The notes under the pieces: generated by a model
What the model saw: the letters and a program-made list of their open reading frames with translations, nothing else
What the model was told of the DNA's origin: nothing
Database searches by the model: none
Position numbers and translations under genes: made by a program
Source: Knoxdaviesia capensis
Lineage: Eukaryota > Ascomycota > Sordariomycetes > Microascales > Gondwanamycetaceae
DNA length: 64,000 nt
Direction: 5' to 3'
Assembly (NCBI GenBank): GCA_001510575.1
Contig: LNGK01000005.1
Coordinates: 2,239,234-2,303,233, forward strand
Part shown: positions 21,175-32,128 of the stretch, in pieces
How positions within the stretch are numbered: position 1 is the first letter of the stretch
Layout: each line of letters opens with the position of its first letter

Positions 21175-22896
21175 ATGTCGGCCCCATCAAAACTGGCCGC
21201 TGGCCTGGCCGGCCGTGTATCGATGTTATCACGTGCAAGGGCCCATCCTGTTGCGCCTGAGCTTTGTGGTATCTTCGTGTCGCCCAGAGGAGCAAAACGA
21301 GCCTCAGTATGCTCACGCGGCCATGATCGCATCCCCCTAGCACATGGACGGCGGTTCTATTCTTCAGAGGCTTTCTCAGACACCCAGTTTGGCCAGCCCA
21401 TCCATGAAACCCACCCCCACCTTCTCGAACCCGGAGAATGTCAGTGAATGCTCCTCCCCTATGTGTTCTCTCTCCGGTTCCTTTCTAGTGTACTAACCTA
21501 AAAGCACTGTCTAGTAACGCCCGGTATCACGGCGCTAGAGTTCTACGAGCGCCGAGCTCGTCTGATGCACTCCCTACCCGTTGGCTCCGTAGCTGTCTTG
21601 TCTGCGGCAGACACCAAATTCCGCTCCGGCGCCGTGTTCCACGCTTACCGCCAGGACTCCAACTTCCTCTACCTGACCGGCTTCGACGAGCCCGACGCCG
21701 TGTGCGTGCTCCGGAAAACCGGGCCCGAACTCGCCGACCACTCCTTCACACTATTCCTCCGCCCCAAGGACCCGTGGGAGGAGCAGTGGATGGGTCCGCG
21801 CAGTGGCCTGTGGGCCGCTACCGAGGTTTTCAACGCCGATAAGGCGCATGATATCGCAAATCTGCGTACCGTGCTCCCGGATTTGCTACGCGATGCGTCT
21901 GCCGTCTACGCTGACGTTGAGCTGCGTTCGGCACCGGGTGCCACGCACAGCCGCCTGTACGAACTTCTGCGCAACGCTCCTTCTTCTTCTTCTTCTTCTT
22001 CTGCCTCTTCTTCCTCCTCTTCTTCCTCGGCGTCTTCGTCATCAACATCCTCGCCTTGGCCTCGCCTAATCAAGCCGCTGGCCACACACGTGAACAAACT
22101 TCGCGCCATCAAATCCCCTGCCGAGCTTCAAAACATGCGCATCGCCGGCGCCCTGTCCGGCCGCGTCCTGACAGAAGCCATGGCGCAACCATGGAACTCT
22201 GAACGCGATCTCGAGACGTTCCTGAACCATGGCTTCATCCGCGCGGGGTGCGATGGCCCGGCCTACATCCCTGTGGTGGCTGGCGGGCGCAACGCCCGTA
22301 CCATCCATTACGTGCTCAACAACCAGCGGATCGGGCCGTCTGACCTAGTGCTCGCCGACGCCGGCGGTGAGCGCGGTACTTATATCACCGATATCACCCG
22401 TACCTGGCCCAACTCCGGCCGGTTCTCTCCCGCACAGCGCGATCTGTACGCCGTTGTGCTGGCGGCCCAACGCCGCACGGTCGCTCTGTGTCGCGGCGAT
22501 GCTGCCCGCTCGCTAGACCAGCTGCACTCGGTCGCCGTGGCGGCACTCGAAGAGGGCCTGCGCGGTCTCGGCTTTGACATGACCACGCCCGCTGCGGCGG
22601 ACGGCCGTCGCCCGCGCCGCCCGATTGACGTGCTCTTCCCCCATCATGTCGGCCACTACGTCGGCCTCGATGTGCATGATTGCCCCGGTCTGTCCCGCGG
22701 TATTCAGCTGGTCGCTGGCCACTGTGTCACTGTTGAGCCGGGAATTTATGTGCCGGACGATGATCGGTGGCCGGAGGCGTTCCGCGGCCTTGGAATCCGC
22801 ATTGAAGATAGCATCGCCGTTGGCGAAGATGCTCCGGATGTCCTCACAACTGAGGCGGTGAAGGAAATCGATGAAATCGAAGAGCTGAGAAGTTGA
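21175..22896 (+). CDS. icp55: Mitochondrial Xaa-Pro aminopeptidase-like protease, Icp55 / aminopeptidase P3 type
   Basis: Two exons (21175-21439, 21515-22896) give 548 residues; the 75-nt intron joins EPGE to LTPGITALEFYERR in phase. In yeast, Icp55 trims one residue from presequence-cleaved mitochondrial proteins. The N-terminus is Arg/Ser-rich with few acids and contains RRFYSSEAF, a typical matrix-peptidase site. The AMP_N domain has QDSNFLYLTGFDEPDA. The catalytic M24B domain shows the dinuclear metal ligands: two Asp in LADAGGERGTYITDITR, His in HHVGHYVGLDVHDCPG, Glu in VEPGIYV and Glu in GIRIEDS. A serine-rich insert of about 25 residues, encoded by TCT/TCC repeats, separates the two domains. 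Confidence 0.92.
21979..22053 (+). repeat. TCT/TCC trinucleotide repeat coding a poly-Ser linker in icp55
   Basis: Near-perfect TTC/TCT repeats encode a run of serines with two alanine interruptions, between the AMP_N and peptidase domains. It lies in frame and does not touch catalytic residues. Confidence 0.85.
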
Positions 22897-24191
22897 TAGA
22901 AACTTTTGTATAAGAACATGTATTATTTAGAATAAAAGCATGGGTGGTCAATAAACCTGCGGCTAGATGGGGCTTTTAGGAAAGGGAAGAACTAGAACAA
23001 ATCTATTTCAGACTCATGAATCCATTTTCCCAAATTTAAACCAATGAACGGTCGTTTTACTTCCGAGATACCTCTCCATTTGTTCTTAAGAAACTTTTTT
23101 TTCTACATATATATCTCCCCACCATCAAATTAGCGACGGCTACACCCGTGCCTCTCTCTCCCCTTCTTTTCACATTTCAATACCAACCCCAACCCTAAAG
23201 AAACATCACAATCCCTGCAACCGACAAGAAACATCAACCCCCGCAAAACTGGCATAAACGCGTTAAAAGTCGTGTCGCTTTTCTGTTCTCGCACCTGGCC
23301 GCAGGGAACAATCCCTGACACCATGTACTGGAAGTCCGCCCCTACATTGCTACTCTACAACGATCGCGATGAGAAGTGTCAGAAAGACAGACAAAAAGTT
23401 CGCAGCGGAGAAAAGGGGCCATGCACCTAAAGCAAGACACGGCAAGACCATGTCAGGGACGTTTCTTTAGCATTTCCCCTCGCTGAACTGATTAACCTGA
23501 TCCCCGTGGGGCGAAGAGGTTGGCTCTCTATTCCTGGAACTCTTATATGTTGGGGGGATGACACCAAAAAGTGTATATATCATGAAGTGCAACAGGGAGA
23601 GAGACAGGTGGTACGCAAGACAAGACATCGAATAAAATTGCTAGTTGAACAGATATACGCAACATTGCAACGCTTCTAAAGAAGACCATCCATCCAGAAT
23701 AAGAGAAAGGGAAAGGAAAATAGAAGAAGAAAAAATACCGAAATATCAATACCAGCTATATGAGAAAAACAAAAAAATAACCCCCCCCATGAAAAAAAGG
23801 CAGGAAGAAAAACAGAGAAACCGACGCGCTGACAGAGACATGAAGTTCCGTGAAATCCCCTCCCTATAACATCCTGATGTCTTCTAATTTGGAGACTGGT
23901 GCCTAACGAAGAAAAAAAACCGAAACAGGTCATTCCATGGTTCTGGGGATCAAGAACAAGAAGATAGAGATAGATGATGAAGAAGTGGAGAGTCGTCATT
24001 GAAGCAAGTGGCGTTTTTTTTCAGATCGGGCAGTATAGGAGTGATACCCGAATGAAAATGAATGGGACATGTATCATAAAAAGACCGGAGCGAAAGGAAA
24101 AGAAGAGGCACATTATATTCGCAGAGAGATGACAGATGGAGAGTGAGAGAGTATTGTGTGTGAGACAAGTCGAAGTATGAGTGTCTCTGCC
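22897..24191. other. Intergenic between converging icp55 and the bHLH gene
   Basis: 3' flanks of both genes. A/G-rich stretches at 23640-23870 are probably the 3' UTR of the bHLH gene. No other gene recognised. Confidence 0.55.
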
Positions 24192-26072
24192 TTAACAGAA
24201 ACCTCTAGGATCGAACAATGTCCTGCTGTAATTCGGCATGGGGAAGGGTTGTCTCGCAGTGGCATTGAGAAGCTGTTCGAAGGCTTGCAATCGACGAGCA
24301 AGTTCTTGGTGTTCCCGCATGATCGACTTATTTCGGCGCTCAAGGTAGTGGATGTACTCCGTGGCTTTCGTTAGGACAGTACCCTGGATAGTTAAAAGAG
24401 AAAACCAAGTTAGTTAACCTGAGGTTACAGACCACATGGCGAGGACGGCCAATCGTAATAGGAGAAATAAAGAGAATTTGAGTCTACTGACCTTGCTAAC
24501 TTTGGGAGCCCGCTGACCAGTTGGATCATCGCCCTCTTCAGCACCATCTTCAGGAAGGCCGCGCAAGGCAGGCACAGCATCCCGAAGTTCGGAGATCTTG
24601 TCCTTCAGATTTGTCCGGTACTTCCGCTCAATATCGTTGTGTGCTGTTCGGTCACCGCCCTTAGACTTGGCGTCTTTGCCCTTATCCGATGAAGAGGCAG
24701 TAGTAGCCTTTCCAGATGCGTCTGGCTGGAAGGACGGGGAGTTGAGGTCGTCGTCCGGATCAGTTTTGAGGTCTCCCATTGCACTTGCAGCTGTCTTGAA
24801 CTTGTTGTTCTGTTCTTGAAGTTTTTGAAGCAATTGTTGCTGCTGCCTTAGGATTTGTAATTGCTGTGACTGCTGATCTTGTGACGATACTGTCGAGATA
24901 TCTGACAAGTTTGTCCCGGAGAAGCTGGGATCAAACATTCCAGTAGGGGTACCGAAGCCACTCCCCATCATGGGATTCATACCAGGATAGCCAAAGCCGA
25001 AGCCACTATAAGGCATGGGAGTTCGGCTGGTATTCAAGGCAATGGCCAACAGGCGGCGTTGCTCGATATCACTAAGCATTGGAGCACTCATAAGATTCAT
25101 GCTCGCCACATCAAACTTAGGGCCTGCAATAGGCTTCTCCCAGCTGAGGGGTGTGGAGTATAAGCCCTCGCGTGGGGGGACATCGGAGGGGGCACCGGAA
25201 TCGATTTTGGAGAGCTGGTCGGTGAGATTTATAGAGTCTAGAAGATCATCATCGTCGGACAAGGCATTATCGAGAGCGCTGTCATCGAAGAAGCCGTCTT
25301 TGATGGATGAGGTTGTTGTCGGGTTTGTATATAGGCCAGTTCCCAGGCCGGGCGTAGTGTTCATGGTACTTATCGCATTATGCTGACTAGGGCAGTTGAG
25401 CGACACAAATTAGCATCGAAGAAAAGAATGCACATGCACGATACGAGAGAGATATGGAACAATGCCGGAAAAGCGATGCTAGACTTGCGAGACGTACCGT
25501 TTTCGAGCAGAAGAGCTGGTTTGGTGTTTCGAAAAGTCAATTTCAAAACTTTCTCCGAGGCGGTTTTCGCTATCCTCATCGTCGAACCGTATCCAATAGT
25601 CGACAGATTCAAGAGCACCGGCATCGGACGTCATTTTCGGCCGTTTCCGTTCGGAACCCAAATCTCGTTTTCTTGGACCGGGACCGATAGGAGTGGTGCC
25701 CGCAGTCGCGGCGGCGGTGGTTGGAGATGGACGCTCGGCTAGGGTTGTTTGTTGGCCGAACGTGTGACTAGGAGACACAAAGCCGGCAAGAGAGAGACTA
25801 GGATGGCGCGGGGGGCGTTGTCCTTGTCCAAGATTCTGCTGCGACTGTTGCCTTTGCGGGGGCGGGGGAGGCGGTTGAGGTTGCTGCTGCTGTTGCGATC
25901 GTTGAGAAGGAGAATTCAGACCGCTGGCAGCGGTCTGAAGCGCAGCGGACTCCCATAGCGTCGTTCCATCACTAAGGTCCTGTGCTTGTTGACGGGTGGC
26001 GGGATCGACAATTATACTGTCTGAGTTTGCGGAGAAGAAATCAAGTTGATGAAGCAAGTTGTTGGGATCCAT
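24192..26072 (-). CDS. SREBP-type bHLH transcription factor without membrane anchors (SrbB-like)
   Basis: Three exons (26072-25498, 25386-24492, 24383-24192) give 553 residues. The N-terminal half is Gln/Pro/Ser-rich (a QQQQQPQPPPPPP tract) with acidic patches, consistent with an activation region. The basic region and helix 1 read HNDIERKYRTNLKDKI, with the Tyr that marks SREBP-family bHLH proteins and lets them bind sterol-regulatory as well as E-box sites. After a long acidic loop, intron 2 splits helix 2: KVSK | GTVLTKATEYIHYLERRN, then a leucine-zipper-like segment to residue 535. There are no hydrophobic membrane helices, unlike SrbA/SREBP, so it resembles the soluble paralogue SrbB; orthology is inferred. 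In Aspergillus such factors act in hypoxia, sterol and carbon regulation. Only the 3-exon model joins helix 2 to the protein. Confidence 0.88.
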
Positions 26073-29000
26073 TGTGGCCAATCATATTACGAAAAGGCAC
26101 TTAAGAGGGTTCCCGAGAAAAGCTTTTGGTAGAGGATACCAGCGCATCAACGAGAAGGTCGACGTTCTTTTTGGTTGGCGAGTGCGAAAAAAATTACGAA
26201 CCAAGCCAGGATTCGGAAAACTTCGGAACTGTATTGGTGAGTAGCTAGAAAAAGTGTAGGGTTCTCTTCCGTGTTGCTTGCAGGTGCTATCGAGAGGTCG
26301 ATTTTGAAGGCTTTCCGCCAATCTAATTTTCTTCCCACAAAGGGAAAAAAGGATCGCGGATGTGAAGTATTGTCAAGCGAGTAATTCGAAACGAAAGGAT
26401 TTGTCGAGACCAATAAAGCTACACACAGGGGATTAGTTGACTGAACCAAGGAAGATACCCGGCTGGAGGACACCAATGAAACAAGACAGAGAAATGGCAG
26501 CCGGCCGAGTTAGATGGAGAGGGAGGGCAAAATGACAGAGAATCTTCAAAATGGGATGAATGCAATCAATGATCAATTAGAACAAACCAGTGTCGAAGAA
26601 CAAATTTGACAACGGATTGATAAGAAAACCAAGTGGTATGGATCGAGACTAAACGAGTGGAGGAGGGAGAGGGCATCGGAGAGGGGGACAGAGGAAAAAA
26701 GGGGGTATAGGATGCGAAATTTTGGGCACAGGGTAGAGGGGAGGGGAAGAGAGAGAGGATAGATGGGCACAGGGACATAGTGACGGACGGGAGAGGCGGG
26801 AGTTGATGAGAGCACGATTGTGTGCGAGGATGTGTGCAGGGAGATTTCACTCAAGCTCATAATCCAGGACCTAATGGGTCTGGTCTGAGAGGACAGAGAA
26901 AAGACTGGATGGACACTGGGAAGACAGGGCTGTTACATACATCAGGACACAGGCGAAAACATGCACAGTGGGAATATGGGCCCCAACAAAGACGAGAGAC
27001 GTGTTGATGAGATATCGAGCAAGGCCGAAGAGGGGAAGAGTAGATTTGGATCGAAGATAATGACGAGAAGAGCGGCCGCCAAGAGATAGAGGAAGGCGTG
27101 GAGAGAGAAATTCAGCGCGATCCAAGAAGAAAAAAAGTGGTGAAAAAGGCGGAGGAGAAAGGTTATGTGCGACGTGGGAAATAAATTCTCTGGTGTCGGC
27201 ACTGGCGATATCCTGAAGAAGAGAAGCTGAGTCGAACAAACGGGGGGAATTCGCCGATGTGTCTTTCTATCGTAAGAGTATCGGCAGAGAGCTGATTTGC
27301 TGTGGGAGAGGCAGAAGACGCCGAATCGGACCGGGTCTCTTCTTCAACCGAACAATATCTGCAAGACAGGTGTCGAATATCAGTATCAATAGATGGCCAG
27401 AGTGAAATCAATTGGATATGAGGTGTGTGACTGGTTTAAGAATGGAAGGCTGATAAGAGGGTTGAAAATTCCCCTCAAATGAGCGAGAGAATGAGATTGC
27501 AGCCACAATAGGAAACGACAATAACTAGGGCAGAAAAAAAAAGTTGGCTAAAAAATGAGAAAAATACAAGCTCGAGGAGGGAAAACTCTATGTTCGAGAG
27601 TGAGGCATCGAAGTACCTGGAGGAAGAAATAGGGTCGGATTTCGGGGCGGTATAAGAGAGGTTTGAGTAAGAGGGGAGGGCGGAATTTTTGGGGGGACAA
27701 ATCAAAAGAGAGAATGCAGAAAGGCCGACAGTGGAGGCACGGAGAGGAGGAGATAGGCAAGGAAGCGAAAAGGAAAAAAAAGCCCAGCCGCTTCCAATCA
27801 ATCACAGCCGTGTATGTGGTGGATGTTCTAGGCGAAGGCTATTGGACAGATTGGAATCGAGGTCCAAAAACTGAGATAGAGAAAAAAGGAAAGAAAAAAG
27901 AAGGCAGGGCCAGAGTTGCAATGATGAGGGGAATTGCTCGTTGAAGCCCATTTCCGTATGTGGTATGAGTACAAGGATTTCCACCCACCCTCTTCAAATC
28001 GAAGGTTCAGAGCTTCCTTTGCTGTCTCGGACTTTCACAGGAACACAGCGCGGAAGCAGTTCCCTGAAGATCTGAGATAAATCCCCGGATCCGAAATGGC
28101 CTGATGAAATTTAAAACCTTACACGCCAAAAGGGGAGCGAGCAGGAGGACAAGGAGGACACAAAGAGAGACAGAGAGACGACACCAGACTATCGAAGATG
28201 TGACTTTGACCAGACTATTACAGCCTTTCTAGCAGGGAGGGGAGGGGAAGGGGTAATTCTAAGGAACGGGAAACGGTATAAGAAAAAAAGAGGCTAAAAG
28301 TTCCCTAACCGGAAAGCCTAAGGCCTACAGAGACAGACGAACAAGCGATAGTAGATAGAGAAATAGAGAATATGAATGTATAGCATATATATTAGAGGAT
28401 ACGCTCTTAGATAGGTCGCGAGGGAATAACACATAGTATGAGTATAAGAGTCTAGCTACGGCTTTTCGAAATTTATTATTAGAGGGTGTGAAAGCACGAT
28501 ATACCAAAAAAGACAAAAGAGTAGCCCCTCAAGAATAACAAGAAGATAACGCAGCACGTAGCTAGCTATACATAGACAGACACGCAAAAAGAAAGAAAAA
28601 AGGAACGGGGACACACATAAAACGGGTATAGGATAATAGGTTAAAAAACAAATGAAGACGAAAAGGCAAAGAAAGGAAGAGAAAAGAAAAATTCCCGAAC
28701 AACCCACACGGCGACGAAATCGTATGATATGCAAGGCTGAGGAGGATAATCGTGCAATAGCCTGCCAAGAGCCCCACACTACCCGACCCTATTGGCTGAA
28801 AGCACCTCACCCACTCTTTTATGTGAGGCAACCCGCTCTAACATGGTAGGAAGCATTTCTCAGCCTTGCGCTAGACAACTTCTGGCGTCAATAGTGTCAA
28901 AAGAGTGGATGCGTTTGATGATAACAAACGGAACAGTATCTCGCTATTCCATCCATGATGCGGGCTTTCTGTCTTGTCGTTGGCTCGTTCCTTCCCTGAT

Positions 29001-29476
29001 GCAGCTTCACCCTCGACTTTACCCGTATCTCCTCCTCATCCTCCTTCTGCTTTGCCCTTGATGCATCGCTCCTGCTCGCTCTTGTGTGTGTGTAAGGTCT
29101 TATACATACATGTGCTCCGTTAACTGCTTCTGCTCTCTACCCCTTTCGTAGCACTCGTGCTGGATACCTTCATAATGCTCTGTATGTACAGTACTTATCT
29201 GCATCTCCTCTTTTTTTTGCTCTTCCTTCTCCGAGTACTTTTTCCTCGCTGCCTCTTGCATCAATCAACCCCGCACCGGCCTCCTCTCTTATTACTCTCC
29301 TATGATTTGTGCCTCATCTACACCTCTATCACTACTTTTTTGTGGTATACGGTTACAGTTACACTTCACCGCTTCTTTTGCGTTTTCCTCATCACTTTGT
29401 GCTCTCCCTATCTATTTGTTAGGCTATGTACATGCTCACTTCTCCTCTCCCCCCTCTTTTTCTCGCTTCTCACCCA
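26073..29476. other. Intergenic: long upstream region of the bHLH gene and 3' flank of the GH2 gene
   Basis: About 3.4 kb, with no gene recognised. Purine-rich on the plus strand from 26100 to 28700, as expected for a long leader of a minus-strand regulatory gene. From 28970 it is T/C-rich. Short open frames are low-complexity. Confidence 0.5.
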
Positions 29477-32128
29477 TCACTCTGCCGACACACTCACGGT
29501 CACTGATCCTGACTTAAGCCCTCCGCTCTTAGCCCATACCACCATATTGCCTTCCTGCCCAACTTTGGCCTTGACAATTGCCAGAGCCAGGCCACTGAAC
29601 GCTTTGCGGTCGGCGGTGGTGAAAGTGTTCATATCGTACGGATCTCCGTTGTCCGTAGCCACCAGCTCTCCGGTTCCTTCGACCGAGAATGAAACCACGG
29701 ACGATGCCTCGGGAACAACGACGCCGTCCGCGTCAACAACAGCCACCGTGATGAACGACAGGTCTTCCCCGTCCGCACCGATCACTGTGCGGTCAGCAGT
29801 CACCTTGAGTGCTGCAGGGGCTCCAGCTGTCCGAATGGTCTCCGTAGCCCACTCCACCCCATTCTTATAGGCCACAACCCGCACCTCGCCAGCCTCGTAT
29901 ACCACTTCGTCCCAGCGGAGACGGTACTCGGCTTCGCCCTTGGCCTTGCGGCCTTTCGACACGCCGTTGATGAAAATCTCAGCCTCGTCTCCCGACGTGA
30001 ACACGTGAACGGGGGTCACCTGACCAACTCTCTCAGGCCACGTCCAATGCGGAAGCAGATGCACCATGGGCAGGTCGGGTCTCCACCGCGCCTGGTACAG
30101 GAAGAACCGGTCCTTTTTGAATCCTGCAAGGTCGATCATACCGCAGTACGCGCTTCGTGCCGAGTAGTATGGGGTGGGCTCGCCGAGATGGTCCCATCCC
30201 GTCCACACAAACTCGCCTGCCACAAACGGCGCCGAATCCTGGGCAGCAAACACCTTGTCGGGCGACGCACCAAAATTGGCCGTGTACAACTCAAACGCGC
30301 TAACCTGTCTCAGAGCCTCGCTGCCTCCCGATGAGTCGTTGACTGGGGCGCTGATTTCAGCGGTAACCGAGAATCGGTACGTGCCACGCGTGCTGAGCGT
30401 CGATGCTGTCTCACTGCCGACGAGAACCTTGTTGGGGAAGGCCTCGTGGAACGGGTAGTACATTGGCGAGGTTCTGATTCCCTGGAGGTGGGAATATGCC
30501 GGAGTGTCACGGATACCCTCGCCCTGGTAGTTGATGCTGAGGAAGTCGAATGCTCGCGGGAACGGCATGTCCGGTTTGGCATAGTTCATTGACGCCGTGC
30601 TCGGCCGGGTGGAGTCCTCTTCAAGCGCCAGATCAACCAGATACTTTGCGATCGCCTCGCCCTCCTCTGCCGTGTACTGCTCGCCAACCTCGTTTCCGAC
30701 ACTCCACGCAAAGATGGACGGGTGGTTGCGGTCGCGGCGAATCAGCGCCCGGAGATCCTGCTCATGCCAGTCCTCGTACAGAAGGTGGTAGTCGTTGGTG
30801 GTCTTGCCGGCCTTCCAGCAGTCAAATGCCTCGTCCATGACGAGGAATCCCATGCGGTCCAGCATGTCCATCAGCTCGGGAGCAGGCGGGTTGTGTGAGA
30901 TGCGCACGGAATTGCTACCGACTTCGTGGAGCATTTCCAGCTGTCTCAAGGCCGCGCGGTGGTTGTAGGCTGCCCCAAGCGCTCCAAGGTCGTGGTGCTG
31001 GTTCACACCCCGGAACTTGATCACTTCTCCATTGACACGCAGGCCGTTGTCCGGGTCGAACTCTAGCTCGCGGATACCGAAGTTTGTTTCGTAGGAATCG
31101 ATGAGCTTACCACCAGCTCGCAGCTCCGTCACGGCCACATACATGTGGGGCTTCTGAGTGGGCGGAGGGCCCCAGAGCCGAGGATTCGCTATAGTGATGG
31201 TTGTGGGGATCACAAGGGCTCTGCGGGCGGCGAGAGTGAAATTCTGCTGCTCGGAAGAAGCAACCTTGGGGCCAATAGCCCAAGTATCCAGCTCCAGGGG
31301 GAAGATGTTGGTCTGGACAAGCACACTCTGGCTTTCGTACACAGTGTTGTCAATCTGAATCTCCATGTTGACCTTGGCGGACTCGGCAGAGATGTCACTC
31401 GTGGTGATGAATGTGCCCCATTGACCGACGTGGACGGCATCAACCTCGGTGAGCCAGACATTCCGGTAGAGGCCGCTGCCAGGATACCAACGGGATGAGT
31501 CGGTTGGGTTCTCCAGACGCAGGGCCAGGGTGTTCTCTCCGGGGACGACAAATTTGGTCAAGTCCAAGCGGAACGAACTGTATCCATAGGGCCATCCACC
31601 GACCAACTGGCCGTTGACCCACACAGCAGCGTACGACATGGCGCCGTCAACGTCGAGATAGATGGCGCGACGGCGGTCTTTATCGGTGTTGCCACTGCCC
31701 ACCACGACTGTGCGGCGGTACCAGGCCACGCCATGCACGGGCAGCCGACCCATGCCTCCAGGCACGACGGGGTTATCATCGGTGTAGAATGGAAGGCTGA
31801 CGGCCCAGTCGTGCGGCACATTGACTGACTGCCAGGCGGCATCATCGAACCTCGGCTGCGCGAACGTGGTGTTGGCCACGACATCCGGGGCGGGGCCGCA
31901 CGGCTTGTAGTGGTGCTTGGTCACGTCCGGCAGGAAGGCGTTGGACGAGGCCAGCATCCACGGCTTGAGGATGTCGTAGCTGAGCCCATCGGTGGCGACC
32001 TCTGAGCGGGAGAATTTCCAGCCGGTGGCCAGGCGTGTGCGGTCCCGGCTGGCAGATACGGGCACCAGCAGCAGGCCAGTGACCAGGAAGCTGCCGGTGA
32101 CGAGGCTTCGCAAGCCCATCGTTGGCAT
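29477..32128 (-). CDS. Secreted GH2 beta-galactosidase-family glycoside hydrolase
   Basis: A single exon of 883 residues. Translation probably starts at 32128 (MPTMGLRS) or at the ATG three codons later; both precede a signal peptide (hydrophobic core FLVTGLLLVPVSA). The frame is open further upstream, but that part is low-complexity leader. Domains: N-terminal galactose-binding-like sandwich (about 60-240), immunoglobulin-like domain, then a TIM barrel with acid/base Glu in AWSVGNEVGE (about 478) and nucleophile Glu in VLVGSETAST (about 571). C-terminal beta-domains follow with HVFTSGDEAEIFINGVSKGR and VTADRTVIGADGEDLSFITV, as in GH2 enzymes with DUF4982/GH2-C5 modules. It most likely releases galactosyl residues from plant polysaccharides outside the cell; exact specificity cannot be read from sequence. 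Confidence 0.9.
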   Translation of the reverse strand: MPTMGLRSLVTGSFLVTGLLLVPVSASRDRTRLATGWKFSRSEVATDGLSYDILKPWMLASSNAFLPDVTKHHYKPCGPAPDVVANTTFAQPRFDDAAWQSVNVPHDWAVSLPFYTDDNPVVPGGMGRLPVHGVAWYRRTVVVGSGNTDKDRRRAIYLDVDGAMSYAAVWVNGQLVGGWPYGYSSFRLDLTKFVVPGENTLALRLENPTDSSRWYPGSGLYRNVWLTEVDAVHVGQWGTFITTSDISAESAKVNMEIQIDNTVYESQSVLVQTNIFPLELDTWAIGPKVASSEQQNFTLAARRALVIPTTITIANPRLWGPPPTQKPHMYVAVTELRAGGKLIDSYETNFGIRELEFDPDNGLRVNGEVIKFRGVNQHHDLGALGAAYNHRAALRQLEMLHEVGSNSVRISHNPPAPELMDMLDRMGFLVMDEAFDCWKAGKTTNDYHLLYEDWHEQDLRALIRRDRNHPSIFAWSVGNEVGEQYTAEEGEAIAKYLVDLALEEDSTRPSTASMNYAKPDMPFPRAFDFLSINYQGEGIRDTPAYSHLQGIRTSPMYYPFHEAFPNKVLVGSETASTLSTRGTYRFSVTAEISAPVNDSSGGSEALRQVSAFELYTANFGASPDKVFAAQDSAPFVAGEFVWTGWDHLGEPTPYYSARSAYCGMIDLAGFKKDRFFLYQARWRPDLPMVHLLPHWTWPERVGQVTPVHVFTSGDEAEIFINGVSKGRKAKGEAEYRLRWDEVVYEAGEVRVVAYKNGVEWATETIRTAGAPAALKVTADRTVIGADGEDLSFITVAVVDADGVVVPEASSVVSFSVEGTGELVATDNGDPYDMNTFTTADRKAFSGLALAIVKAKVGQEGNMVVWAKSGGLKSGSVTVSVSAE

